Counted from the first letter of the stretch, positions 25,130-33,338 are shown. The stretch: 34,096 nt of DNA from Bacteroidota bacterium (GCA_947477885.1 CANJUD010000018.1:1-34096); one strand, 5' to 3'. Notes: a model not told the origin generated them from the letters alone. A program made the numbers and translations.

Positions 25130-26113
25130 TCAATCGAATGATTGTCCGTCACGCTCAGCAATCTTCACCATTTTTTGGTAATCGCCCGGGGTAACATCAT
25201 TATAGAAGAAATGCACGGGATTTATTTTCTGACCGTTTTTGATTACTTCATAATGTATATGTGGACCAGTAGATTTACCTGTAGAACCTACATAGCCAAT
25301 AACATCACCACGTTGAATTTTTTGCCCAGGTCTCACATTCAATTTACACATGTGACCATATAATGTTTGGTAGCCAAAGCCGTGATTGATCACTACTTTA
25401 ATTCCGTAACCGTCGCCACCCATTCCTGCTTCTGCAACATAACCATTTCCTGTAGCATGAATCTCTTTGCCGAAGGATGCAGTAAAGTCAATGCCACTGT
25501 GCATTTTTACTGATTTGTAAATTGGATCCATACGATATCCGAAACCTGAAGCTATCATACGCAAATCGTTATTGGCAATAGGTTGTATGGCTGGGATACT
25601 AGCCAACATCTCAGATTTTTTTGCGGCTGATTTAATCAATTCATCAAAAGATGTAGATTGTATGGCCACCTGACTGCGAAGTCTATCGATACGTTGGGTA
25701 AGCTCTACTACTGCATCGCTATTTTTAAATCCCAATAATGTTTTGTATTTGTCGGTACCACCTGTTCCTCCGTTAAATTGTTCGTCGGTGATTTGATCTT
25801 TTTCGTAAGTAGCACGGTACACTTGGTTGTCTTTACTATGGAGATCGGCAAGCACACCACTAATTTGGTCTACTTTGTTGCTCATATCGCTCAATTGCTC
25901 CTTTAGAAAGGCATTGTCTTGCTTAAGAGATTTCTCTTCGGGCGAATCTACAAACGACTCAAACACAAAGAAGAAAATTACGCCCATCACAAATGATGAA
26001 CTTAAGAAACCGAAGATTTGAAATAGCCTTTTACGTAGGCTAATTTGTACCATCTCAAACTTGAGCTTGTGCGGGTTATACACCCATCTTGCTTTTTTGA
26101 AATTAACTTTCAT
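25130..26113 (-). CDS. M23 (LytM/NlpD-type) peptidoglycan endopeptidase
   Basis: The 327-residue protein has a short cytoplasmic N-terminus, one membrane helix (about 34-53), a coiled coil (about 60-95 and 130-165), and a C-terminal M23 peptidase domain from about 185. The zinc ligands are visible: H205xxxD209 in KMHSGIDFTAS and H287 of the GPHIHYEV motif, with H285 also catalytic. It would cleave cross-links in the periplasm during growth or division. The membrane-anchored coiled coil is typical of the Bacteroidota members. It has its own strong promoter and terminator. Confidence 0.92.
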   Translation of the reverse strand: MKVNFKKARWVYNPHKLKFEMVQISLRKRLFQIFGFLSSSFVMGVIFFFVFESFVDSPEEKSLKQDNAFLKEQLSDMSNKVDQISGVLADLHSKDNQVYRATYEKDQITDEQFNGGTGGTDKYKTLLGFKNSDAVVELTQRIDRLRSQVAIQSTSFDELIKSAAKKSEMLASIPAIQPIANNDLRMIASGFGYRMDPIYKSVKMHSGIDFTASFGKEIHATGNGYVAEAGMGGDGYGIKVVINHGFGYQTLYGHMCKLNVRPGQKIQRGDVIGYVGSTGKSTGPHIHYEVIKNGQKINPVHFFYNDVTPGDYQKMVKIAERDGQSFD

Positions 26114-26173
26114 TGTTAGAAATTAAGTTTTAGATAAGTACAATTTATGTGCATAGGCATTTTTTAGACTTTG

Positions 26174-26204
26174 CAAATATAGGTCTGAATTTTTTAGATT
26201 CCAA
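26174..26204 (-). promoter_or_regulatory. Promoter of the M23 peptidase gene
   Basis: On the minus strand, TTG (26202-26204), 20 nt, then TATATTTG (26174-26181): an exact Bacteroidota promoter. The leader would be about 54 nt. Confidence 0.7.
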
Positions 26205-26284
26205 ACTTCATCGGAAGATTTTGGGTGGGTTTTGGCACAAACTAGGCTGGTCTTTGTTTGAGGTTGGATTATGAAATTGTGATG

Positions 26285-26362
26285 TTTTTTTACCAATGTT
26301 GCGACCTTACAGAACTATAATATAATTTTAAGTCCCAGAGGGACGCAACATTGGTAAAAAAA
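26285..26362. repeat. 19-nt perfect inverted repeat with GTCCC motifs
   Basis: Arms 26285-26303 and 26344-26362 are exactly complementary over 19 nt (T-run plus ACCAATGTTGCG and its complement), with 40 nt between. Within and after it, AGTCCCAGAGGGACGCAAC (26331-26349) and AGTCCCTTTAGGGCCGCAAC (26380-26399) are near-duplicates, each itself partly palindromic. This looks like a miniature dispersed element. Confidence 0.7.
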
Positions 26363-26424
26363 GATATATATAAAACTGAAGTCCCTTTAGGGCCGCAACA
26401 AAGTGATGTTCCACATACCCAACC

Positions 26425-26470
26425 GCAAAGGCTTACGCTTCGTTCCTCGCAATGACGCTGAGATCCTGAT
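26425..26470 (-). repeat. Dispersed CGTCATTGCGAGGA repeat, copy 2
   Basis: The core at 26444-26457 is identical to that of the copy near 19919-19932, and continues into ACGAAGCG on the minus strand. It runs through the stop codon of the DUF983 gene and forms its 3' end. Confidence 0.65.
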
Positions 26471-26852
26471 ACTTCTTATCAAACCTAATCGGAGATATAT
26501 AATGCAATGTGAGCATCCGCGAAAATCTTAATGATATCGGAGATAGCAATAGCATGGATGAAATTATCATCGTAGCATAAACCCAAAGGTCTGGATCATG
26601 GAATAATTTATACATAAGATAGCCTAGTACCAATGTTACTCCCGATGACAATCCATAACTGATATACATGGCACTATAAAAATAACCAGGTTCGATTTCA
26701 TAATGCAATCCACACACCGGGCAATCATCATACATTACATTAAATTTAGAGATTTTGCTCATCGGATATTTAAACACATTACCACTATAGCAACGTGGGC
26801 ATTTACATCTCACAATGGCTTCAAATCTCGACTTGGCGGGCTTATTAGGCAT
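26433..26852 (-). CDS. DUF983-family membrane protein
   Basis: The 139-residue protein has a zinc-ribbon-like start with C16, C18, C21 (RCKCPRCYSGNVF) and C44, C47 (DDCPVCG), followed by EPGYFYSAMYISYGLSSG, the DUF983 hallmark, and two membrane helices (about 58-80 and 88-105). The family occurs widely and its role is not known; a link with cytochrome oxidase assembly loci is often seen elsewhere. Its last eight residues, SVIARNEA, are encoded by the dispersed CGTCATTGCGAGGA repeat, so the natural C-terminus may have been lost or extended. It overlaps the upstream small gene by 8 bp, implying co-expression. Confidence 0.85.
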   Translation of the reverse strand: MPNKPAKSRFEAIVRCKCPRCYSGNVFKYPMSKISKFNVMYDDCPVCGLHYEIEPGYFYSAMYISYGLSSGVTLVLGYLMYKLFHDPDLWVYATMIISSMLLLSPISLRFSRMLTLHYISPIRFDKKYQDLSVIARNEA

Positions 26853-27102
26853 TTTGTTGTCCCGATGTATCGAGATTCTTTTTACGATAGTTGATATACC
26901 AAAGCACGCCGACTACTGCAGCTGCTATATAAGGCACCACTAACATATATTCAATCCCTGCATTTAGTCCTTTGCCAATATTACTTCCCGCATCGCCTGC
27001 GGTTTTCGCATTGGCCTTGCACATGCTGCATTGAGCTATAATTTCTCCAATTGAAACAAGAATAAAGAATGAGAATATGATATACTTTTTCACAATATAC
27101 AT
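26845..27102 (-). CDS. Small CxxC membrane protein
   Basis: This 85-residue product has a signal-like N-terminus ending IIAQ, then a CSMC pair at 25-28 and a single membrane helix (about 52-69) with a short basic tail. The pattern recurs in Bacteroidota as an uncharacterised family; I do not know a function. It lies 4 bp after gatB and overlaps the DUF983 gene by 8 bp, so the three genes form one minus-strand unit. A redox or metal role for the CxxC is only a guess. Confidence 0.7.
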   Translation of the reverse strand: MYIVKKYIIFSFFILVSIGEIIAQCSMCKANAKTAGDAGSNIGKGLNAGIEYMLVVPYIAAAVVGVLWYINYRKKNLDTSGQQNA

Positions 27103-27106
27103 TGTA

Positions 27107-28564
27107 TTAATTATCTAACAATTCCATCAGCAATTTGTTTGTGAGTTTTGGATCGGCTTTACCTTGACTGCGTTTCATTACCTCACCTACAAACAAACCC
27201 ATCAGATTTTTTTTGCCTGCTTTATATTCCATTATTTTATCGGGCCATGCTGCCAATACCGCTTCTACCATGGGTTTGATAGAACCTTCATCGCTCTCTT
27301 GTATTAAATTTAATTCTTGTGCAAGTGCTGCTGCATTGCTTTCAGGCTTATTACAGAATGCTGGAAACAATACTTGTGATGCTGCTGAGTTACTCAATTT
27401 TCCATCATCAATTAGTTTAATAATTTCTGCAAGCTGTGCAGCTTTCAGAGGGAAATCTTTCAACTCAACTGCTTGCTGATTCATATAGTTTTTCACTGCT
27501 CCCATCAACCAATTCGCTGCCGATTTATAATTATTTGTATGCTTGCAAATTTCTAAAAAGTAATAAGCAGTTTCTTTCAATTCTGTTATAACTTGTGCAT
27601 CATAAGCTGTTATATTATACTCCTCAATCAAGCGTGCAGCAAGCTGTGCAGGCAGCTCGGGCATTTGCTCTTTGATGCGTGCTACCCAATCTCTGCCCAC
27701 CATTAAGGGTGGCAAATCGGGCTCAGGGAAATAACGATAATCGTTTGCAGCTTCTTTGCTACGCATGGATATTGTTAAGTTTTTCTGTGCATCGAATGTT
27801 CTGGTATCTGATATAATAGTTTCGCCTGCTTCTATTAAATCTATCTGTCTTTTTATTTCAAAATCGATCGCACGTTGCACGTTACGCATGGAGTTCATAT
27901 TCTTCACTTCCACCTTGGTTCCAAATTTTTCTACACCTTTTATTCTCACAGAAATATTCGCATCACAACGCAAAGAACCTTCTTCCATATTGCCATCAGA
28001 AATATCCAAATAACGAACCATCTGACGAATCAAACTTATATATGCATAAGCTTCTTCGCCAGTTCTAAAATCAGGATGTGTTACAATTTCCATCAGCGGA
28101 GTTCCCGCACGGTTGTAGTCAATAAGCGAATCAAATACATCTTGGTCGTGCATACTTTTGCCTGAGTCTTCTTCCATGTGTATACGCTCGATTCCTATGC
28201 GTTTTGTCACGCCATCCTTAGTAGTTATATCTATAAATCCATCAAAGCATATAGGCGTTTTATCCTGTGTTATCTGATAGCCTTTTGGCAAATCTGCATA
28301 GAAATAATTCTTGCGTGCATAATGATTCACTTCTCTGATATGGCAATTGCAAGCCAGTCCCATTTTGATACTCAAATCAACCGCTGCTTTATTATGAAAA
28401 GGCAAAGTACCCGGGTGACCCAAACTAATCACACCCACCTGTGTATTGGGCAATGCACCATACTCAATAGGGTCGCTACAAAAAGCCTTGCTATTAGTAA
28501 GCAACTGGCTGTGAACCTCAAGCCCTATCACGGGTTCGTATTTATCGTAAATGCTCTCTTCCAT
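27107..28564 (-). CDS. gatB: Asp/Glu-tRNA amidotransferase subunit B
   Basis: The 485-residue protein is GatB over its whole length: YEPVIGLEVHSQLLTNSKAFC at the start with a Cys of the metal site, GHPGTLPFHNKAAVD, the RKNYFYADLPKGYQITQ signature, HMEEDSGKSMHD and SLIDYNRAGTPLMEIVTHPD, and a C-terminal YqeY-like tail ending GKADPKLTNKLLMELLDN. In the GatCAB complex it binds tRNA and activates misacylated Glu-tRNA(Gln) or Asp-tRNA(Asn) for amidation with ammonia from GatA. gatA and gatC are not adjacent here. A TAACTTTG box lies just upstream. Confidence 0.95.
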   Translation of the reverse strand: MEESIYDKYEPVIGLEVHSQLLTNSKAFCSDPIEYGALPNTQVGVISLGHPGTLPFHNKAAVDLSIKMGLACNCHIREVNHYARKNYFYADLPKGYQITQDKTPICFDGFIDITTKDGVTKRIGIERIHMEEDSGKSMHDQDVFDSLIDYNRAGTPLMEIVTHPDFRTGEEAYAYISLIRQMVRYLDISDGNMEEGSLRCDANISVRIKGVEKFGTKVEVKNMNSMRNVQRAIDFEIKRQIDLIEAGETIISDTRTFDAQKNLTISMRSKEAANDYRYFPEPDLPPLMVGRDWVARIKEQMPELPAQLAARLIEEYNITAYDAQVITELKETAYYFLEICKHTNNYKSAANWLMGAVKNYMNQQAVELKDFPLKAAQLAEIIKLIDDGKLSNSAASQVLFPAFCNKPESNAAALAQELNLIQESDEGSIKPMVEAVLAAWPDKIMEYKAGKKNLMGLFVGEVMKRSQGKADPKLTNKLLMELLDN

Positions 28565-28575
28565 TTTTGGTGGTG

Positions 28576-28583
28576 CAAAGTTA
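28576..28583 (-). promoter_or_regulatory. -7 box for gatB
   Basis: Minus-strand TAACTTTG is an exact TAnnTTTG match 11 nt upstream of the gatB ATG; the leader would be very short. Confidence 0.5.
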
Positions 28584-28654
28584 GGGGAAATACCAATGTT
28601 GTGTCCTGATGGAACTAAAAAAAATGTGGCTGATTTGAGATGGGGATTTTAGAA

Positions 28655-28662
28655 TATATTTG
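28655..28662 (+). promoter_or_regulatory. -7 box for hypothetical gene at 28688
   Basis: TATATTTG exactly fits TAnnTTTG, and TTG at 28635-28637 lies 17 nt upstream, slightly short of the ideal. It is divergent from the gatB promoter. Confidence 0.5.
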
Positions 28663-28687
28663 CATTAAATAATATTTTACGAAACTT

Positions 28688-29359
28688 ATGAAAACTATAT
28701 TTTTATATACAAGAATATTTTTAGGAATATTCATTCTTCAATCTTTTATTATAGTATCAGAAAATGAGGTAAGACTTTACGAGATGCTACCGAATGAGAC
28801 AATTTCATTTAAAGGCGGCCCCAATATGAATACTGATTCCTTTTTCGGATCATATAGCCAAGGCTCTTTCGATTTAACTAGATATACAATAAATGTAGAT
28901 AAAACAGGTAATTTAACCATTTCTGACCTCCGTGGATGTAAAGGCAAACATCAAAATGAAATTTCTTTATACCATTGTTCAGGAACAATAACTAGAATGT
29001 CGGATACTATTATAATACACGCAAAAACTGTTTATGATAAATTATATATATTCAGTATTAAAAAGAATGGAATAATTGATAGCCTCTCGTCTGAAGTAAA
29101 AATAGAATTAATATCTAAGACATTAAAGTGTGAGTACTGCCCAAGTTTGGCAACTATTACAGGCAGTAGTGCTAGGGTTATCGCTCTTCCAAAGAACATT
29201 AGAACAACTGAAATTTACAAACATTCTCACAAAGAAAAAACCGTCGGGGTTTTTGCCTATTTTAATGTGACAGATTTAACAGGAAAATCAAAATTGTACT
29301 CAGAAGGTGATTATGTATTAATAGGCGGCAAAACTTTGAATATTATGAACGAAGAATAA
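28688..29359 (+). CDS. Hypothetical secreted protein
   Basis: The 223-residue product starts with a basic-hydrophobic segment (MKTIFLYTRIFLGIFILQSFII) that could be a signal peptide or single anchor. The remainder is mostly beta-type with scattered cysteines (GCKGKH, YHCSG, LKCEYCPS) that could form disulfides in the periplasm. I do not recognise a family. A good -7 box lies upstream and its codon use (AT-rich, ATA-rich) is like the neighbours. It is followed by the REP-like repeat region, so its placement may be recent. Coding is supported by the promoter, the leader and the full-length uninterrupted frame. Confidence 0.65.
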   Translation: MKTIFLYTRIFLGIFILQSFIIVSENEVRLYEMLPNETISFKGGPNMNTDSFFGSYSQGSFDLTRYTINVDKTGNLTISDLRGCKGKHQNEISLYHCSGTITRMSDTIIIHAKTVYDKLYIFSIKKNGIIDSLSSEVKIELISKTLKCEYCPSLATITGSSARVIALPKNIRTTEIYKHSHKEKTVGVFAYFNVTDLTGKSKLYSEGDYVLIGGKTLNIMNEE

Positions 29360-29666
29360 ACGATTACTGCCTGCGGTTGGCGTTGTCGCCAACCACGTGG
29401 ACGACCACAAATTACATAATATAATACTTACACTATTTCGCAAACAACTTAGAGTTTGCCCAAGAAGATTTACTCCTACAATTTGGTTGGCGACAACGCC
29501 AAACCAAAGGCATATTGGAAATATTAGCAGTGCTGAGATGATATAGATAGAAGCGAGAGCGATTATGCCAAAGGCCCAGGCTCTGCCTGTGGTTGGCGTT
29601 GTCGCCAACCACGTGGACACACTACTATACTTTTGATTATATCATCTTTCAATCTATATTTGTTGC
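29360..29666. repeat. REP-like palindrome cluster beside RAYT
   Basis: Copy 1 (29368-29402) and copy 3 (29584-29618) are identical at 34 of 35 positions; each contains the stem-loop GGTTGGCG-TTGT-CGCCAACC followed by ACGTGGAC. A third hairpin at 29483-29507 has the same stem with loop ACAA, that is, in inverted orientation. This GC-rich palindromic family in an AT-rich background sits directly before a RAYT transposase gene, the classical arrangement of REP elements. A minus-strand frame through it is an artefact of the repeats. Confidence 0.85.
29655..29662 (+). promoter_or_regulatory. -7 box for RAYT gene
   Basis: TATATTTG lies only 4 nt before the ATG at 29667; transcription would begin near that codon. 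This favours a leaderless message or the in-frame ATG at 29679. Confidence 0.4.
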
Positions 29667-30182
29667 ATGGAAAAAGGTATGGAATTCTATACAGCAACTT
29701 GTCTCAATTGGCAACCTCTTTTAGATGATGACACTTCCAAAAACATTATAATGGATAGTCTGAAGTTTTTGGTAGAAGATAAAAGAATTTGGCTTTATGG
29801 ATTTGTTGTCATGCCCAATCATATACATTTGTTATGGAGCAAACAAGAAGCATATATTGCAAAGAATGTTCAGAGGAGATTCATGACATATACTGCACAA
29901 CAACTCAAGTTTAAATTGCTTGATGCAAATTCAACGCAACTTGGCAATTATAAAAGTACCCAAGAAGACAGAGAATATCAGTTTTGGGAACGCAGACCTT
30001 ATAAAGCAACAATGTATAATAGAAGTGCTGCAGAACAGAAATTGGAGTATATACATCAGAATCCCGTGAAAGCAGGTTTATGTAAAAATGCTGAAGATTA
30101 TGAGTTTTCTTCTGCTAGGTATTATAAGTTAAATGAAGAAAAACGGTGGAATTTTTTAACGCATTATATGGAACATATATAG
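29667..30182 (+). CDS. REP-associated tyrosine transposase (RAYT, Y1/HUH)
   Basis: The 171-residue protein is an IS200/IS605-type HUH transposase of the RAYT subgroup. The HUH motif is H52xH54 in GFVVMPNHIHLLW, and the catalytic tyrosine is Y128 in KLEYIHQNPVKAGL, the typical RAYT signature; FSSARYY closes the domain. RAYTs nick and move REP single-stranded DNA. It lies 49 bp after the last of three matching REP-like hairpins, which are its presumed substrates. The ATG at 29679 is an alternative start, suggested by the -7 box. No companion TnpB is seen and the protein is complete, so it may still be active. Confidence 0.92.
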   Translation: MEKGMEFYTATCLNWQPLLDDDTSKNIIMDSLKFLVEDKRIWLYGFVVMPNHIHLLWSKQEAYIAKNVQRRFMTYTAQQLKFKLLDANSTQLGNYKSTQEDREYQFWERRPYKATMYNRSAAEQKLEYIHQNPVKAGLCKNAEDYEFSSARYYKLNEEKRWNFLTHYMEHI

Positions 30183-30193
30183 TTTTAAATTAG

Positions 30194-30376
30194 ATGCTTC
30201 CCGACGACAACCCACCGGTAGGAATATTACTAGTAACTCATAAAAACAAAGCATTGGTAGAGTATGCCACTGCCGGAATAGACAATCCATTATTTGTTTC
30301 TAAATATTTATTGGAGCTTCCCGATAAAGAAAAATTGGCGAACTTTATACAACAAGAAATAGAGAAGTGGAAGTGA
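30194..30376 (+). pseudogene. C-terminal remnant of YhcG/DUF1016 nuclease
   Basis: The 60-codon frame reads LPDDNPPVGILLVTHKNKALVEYATAGIDNPLFVSKYLLELPDK in two pieces that correspond to the last part of DUF1016 (YhcG-type PDDEXK) nucleases: the NPPxGILL strand, the ALVEYA-type strand and the LFVSKYLL-LP end. The N-terminal and most catalytic regions are absent. It begins 12 bp after the RAYT gene, so the RAYT insertion or a deletion may have removed the 5' part. Unlikely to make a functional protein. Confidence 0.75.
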
Positions 30377-30455
30377 TAGGGGAAATTATATTATTTCCTT
30401 CGAACAAAAATACATGATACCTTATACAATATACTATATACTTTATACTAAAAAA

Positions 30456-32675
30456 TTACTCCCCATTATTATTAAAATCAATCGGGGCACCACCATCATC
30501 ATCTGTAAACTTGGCACAATCAATCTCTATCGTCAGTTTCTTTTTGGGTGGTTCAAATATATCGGGGAATTCAATTTTCAAAGAAGGATCGGCTTGCACT
30601 TTTTGAAAAAACAACGCCCAAATAGGCAACGACATTGTTGCACCGCTTCCATTTACTGTGCTTTGAAAATGTATAGCCTGGTCTTCGCAACCTGTCCAAC
30701 AACCTGCGGTTAAATTGGGTGTAATTCCCATAAACCAACCATCTGTATTTTTTTGTGTGGTTCCTGTTTTGCCACCTGTTGCTCCTTTTATTTTATATTT
30801 ATTTTTCACCTCCCAACCAGTGCCATGCGAGGTAACACCTTCTAATATCCTACTCATTATATATGCTGTTTGCTCGCTCATGGCTTCTTGGGTTTCCATC
30901 TGCGGCGTATATAATACATTGCCTGCTTTGTCGGTTATTTTACTTATATATTGTGGCTTCACCCAAAGTCCTTTATTTGCAAAGGTGCTAAAGGCTCCCA
31001 CCATTTCATACACACTCAAATCGAACACACCCAAACATATAGAAGGGTAGGGTTTTAAATCGCCTTTGATTCCCATTTTACGTGCCAAATCAATAACTGC
31101 TTGTGGACCATTGGGACCTAATTGTTTTAATAAATATGCTACTATATTATTTACAGAACCTGCCAATCCCTGATACATTGTTAGGTCTTTTCCACTAGTA
31201 GTTCCATCACTATTCTTTGGTGACCAATTTTCAAATTCTTCAAATACTACAGGCTGATTTGGAATTTTAGTACAAGGTGAAAAATTATTATCTACTGCCA
31301 AAGAATATACAAATGGTTTAAAAGTTGAACCTACTTGTCTGGTGGATTTAACATTGACATGATCATATTTAAAATAGTTATAGTTTTGTCCACCCACCCA
31401 TGCTTTTATTTGTCCATTATGCGGGTCCATTGCCATAAAACCACTTTGTAGCATCATCTTATAATAACCGATAGAATCAAGTGGCGATATCACAGTATCA
31501 CGCATCCCACTATAGGTCCAAACTTTGGTTTTTACTTTGGTTTCAAATTCACGCATGATATCTTTATCATTTGTTTTTGCGTGTTTCAATCTTTTATATC
31601 TGTCAGTCCGCACCATGTTTTCTTTGCAAAGTTTATCTAAATCCGGAGGCCGCCGTTTGCCCCATTCTCTATTAAATACTTTTTGTATTTCTTTCAAATG
31701 TTCTATCATAGCTTCCTCGGCATATTGCTGCATTTTGCTATTGATAGTTGTATATATTTTCAGCCCATCTTTATATATATCCAATCCGTTTTTTTCAGCC
31801 CAATCACTTATTTCTCCCCTTAAATATTCACGAAAATGTGTAGCCAATCCATCCGTGTGATCGTCTTGTGAAAATTCTACCCCCAATGGCAGTTGTCTTA
31901 ACTTTTCAAATTCTTCTTTTTTAATAAAATCATATTTTTCCATCTGTCCCAAAACAGTATTGCGACGGTTCAATGAATTCTCTGGATTTTTTACGGGATT
32001 AAATCTACCAATAGCTTTTAATATTCCAACAAGTGTTGCTGCTTCTTGTACTTGCAAATCGCTGGGTTTTTTATTGAAGAAAACTTTGGCTGCCGACCGA
32101 ATTCCAAATGCATTTCCAGAAAACTGCACTGTATTTAAATACATAGTAATAATTTCCTCTTTGGTATATCTTTTTTCTAGTTGTATTGCCAATACCCACT
32201 CCTTAAGTTTGGTTAAAGTTTTCTTAAATACATTACTAAAATCGTCACGTTTGAAAAGGTTTTTGGCAAGTTGTTGCGTAATGGTAGAAGCTCCACGTTT
32301 TCTACCAATCATATTGGCTACAAAGCCAGTACCCAATCCTTGAAAATCGATACCTGAATGTTTGTTAAAACGCACGTCTTCTGTGGATATCAATGCATTT
32401 ATTAAATTTGGCCCAATAGTCTTATAAGTTTCATTCGACCTGTTTTCTATATAATATTTGCCTATGACAACGCCATCTTCACTAATAACTTCGGTAGCCA
32501 AATTTGTTTTCGGATTTTCCAGTTCTTCTACCTTGGGCAAATTGCCAGCCCAGCCCATAGCAACAAATAAGATAAGTAGTGAAATCAATAAAAGAGAAAT
32601 AAGAAACCCGAGCCAAAACCACTTAATTTGCTGATGGTAGGCAGGGCTATATATATATGATTTTATTTTATTCAA
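30456..32675 (-). CDS. mrcA: Bifunctional penicillin-binding protein 1A
   Basis: The 739-residue class A PBP has a short cytoplasmic tail, one membrane helix (about 17-40), a GT51 glycosyltransferase domain (about 60-240) with ALISTEDVRFNKHSGID and GASTITQQLAKNLF motifs, and a transpeptidase domain with active-site STFK in RQVGSTFKPF, SxN as SVNN, and KTG in GKTGTTQ. It polymerises and cross-links peptidoglycan at the inner membrane. The length is typical for Bacteroidota. A -7 box lies at 32740-32747 (minus). The gene symbol is by family only (ponA/mrcA). Confidence 0.93.
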   Translation of the reverse strand: MNKIKSYIYSPAYHQQIKWFWLGFLISLLLISLLILFVAMGWAGNLPKVEELENPKTNLATEVISEDGVVIGKYYIENRSNETYKTIGPNLINALISTEDVRFNKHSGIDFQGLGTGFVANMIGRKRGASTITQQLAKNLFKRDDFSNVFKKTLTKLKEWVLAIQLEKRYTKEEIITMYLNTVQFSGNAFGIRSAAKVFFNKKPSDLQVQEAATLVGILKAIGRFNPVKNPENSLNRRNTVLGQMEKYDFIKKEEFEKLRQLPLGVEFSQDDHTDGLATHFREYLRGEISDWAEKNGLDIYKDGLKIYTTINSKMQQYAEEAMIEHLKEIQKVFNREWGKRRPPDLDKLCKENMVRTDRYKRLKHAKTNDKDIMREFETKVKTKVWTYSGMRDTVISPLDSIGYYKMMLQSGFMAMDPHNGQIKAWVGGQNYNYFKYDHVNVKSTRQVGSTFKPFVYSLAVDNNFSPCTKIPNQPVVFEEFENWSPKNSDGTTSGKDLTMYQGLAGSVNNIVAYLLKQLGPNGPQAVIDLARKMGIKGDLKPYPSICLGVFDLSVYEMVGAFSTFANKGLWVKPQYISKITDKAGNVLYTPQMETQEAMSEQTAYIMSRILEGVTSHGTGWEVKNKYKIKGATGGKTGTTQKNTDGWFMGITPNLTAGCWTGCEDQAIHFQSTVNGSGATMSLPIWALFFQKVQADPSLKIEFPDIFEPPKKKLTIEIDCAKFTDDDGGAPIDFNNNGE

Positions 32676-32690
32676 ACCTTTAATAATGGT

Positions 32691-32824
32691 TAATGGTTAA
32701 TTATAAATGGTTAATTATAAATGGTTAATGTATTGCTTGCAAATATAAATAATTGTAAATGATTAATTGTAAATGATTAATGAAAAAATTTCATTAACAG
32801 TTAACCATTTATTATTAACCATTA
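32691..32824. repeat. Tandem and inverted repeats between PBP1A and purE
   Basis: ATGGTTAATTATAA repeats 2.6 times at 32693-32728 and AATTGTAAATGATT twice at 32751-32778, both with a 14-bp unit. In addition 32691-32714 is the reverse complement of 32801-32824 at 23 of 24 positions, the second arm ending one base before the purE stop codon, and 32777-32785/32789-32797 form a 9-bp hairpin. All are extremely AT-rich. Confidence 0.75.
32740..32747 (-). promoter_or_regulatory. -7 box for PBP1A gene
   Basis: Minus-strand TATATTTG is an exact TAnnTTTG match; the leader of about 58 nt would contain the ATGGTTAATTATAA repeats. Confidence 0.5.
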
Positions 32825-32825
32825 T

Positions 32826-33338
32826 CTAGTCTTCCAAATACTTTTCCCAGCCCACTAATTCTAATCTTTTGGCTTTAAGCTCCACTTCATTTTTCATACT
32901 ATTCTTATATTCCGCAATTTTTTGTGCAAGCTCTGGTTTATAGAGTGCTAAAATTTGTGCAGCCAATATACCTGCATTCTTCGCACCGTTGATAGCCATT
33001 GTAGCAACTGGCACTCCTGGAGGCATTTGTACAATACTTAGAAGTGAATCCTCGCCTTGAAGTGATTTAGTTTGGATAGGCACACCAATTACAGGCAATG
33101 TGGTAAGAGAAGCTACCATACCAGGCAAATGTGCTGCACCTCCTGCACCTGCTATAATTACTTTATACCCAGCCTCCGCAGCCGTCTCGGCAAAATCAAA
33201 CATTCGACGAGGTGTACGGTGAGCTGACACCACAGTCAATTTAAATTCTATATCAAATGTTTCTAAAATTTTAGCGGCCTCTTGCATAACAGGAAGATCA
33301 CTGTCAGAACCCATGATGATGGCTATTTGTGCTGGCAT
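32826..33338 (-). CDS. purE: N5-carboxyaminoimidazole ribonucleotide mutase
   Basis: The 170-residue protein is class I Pur[13 protein letters not shown] at the start, SAHRTPRRM with the catalytic His, [13 protein letters not shown] and the [32 protein letters not shown] active-site stretch. It converts N5-CAIR to CAIR in purine synthesis and forms an octamer. The partner purK is not in the window. It is transcribed divergently from the tRNA-Ser gene. An exact TAACTTTG -7 box is at 33368-33375 (minus). Confidence 0.95.
   Translation of the reverse strand: MPAQIAIIMGSDSDLPVMQEAAKILETFDIEFKLTVVSAHRTPRRMFDFAETAAEAGYKVIIAGAGGAAHLPGMVASLTTLPVIGVPIQTKSLQGEDSLLSIVQMPPGVPVATMAINGAKNAGILAAQILALYKPELAQKIAEYKNSMKNEVELKAKRLELVGWEKYLED

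Larger units (their letters stand above)
26114..26432. other. Intergenic region with promoter and repeats
   Basis: Left side: the M23 promoter (26174-26204). Centre: a 19-nt perfect inverted repeat (26285-26303/26344-26362). Right: a related GTCCC-type repeat and the start of the dispersed CGTCATTGCGAGGA repeat. No gene is visible. Confidence 0.6.

Noticed and set aside
24942-25133. A 63-codon minus-strand frame between permease and M23 gene
   Set aside because: It is made of repeat sequence and the terminator hairpin, with no signal, motif or promoter.
29318-29620. A 100-codon minus-strand frame with repeated WLATTPT
   Set aside because: The repeated peptide is produced by the REP-like palindromes and not by a real gene.
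32693-32778. Possible CRISPR-like array
   Set aside because: The units are 14 bp, adjacent without spacers and AT-only; no cas gene is present.
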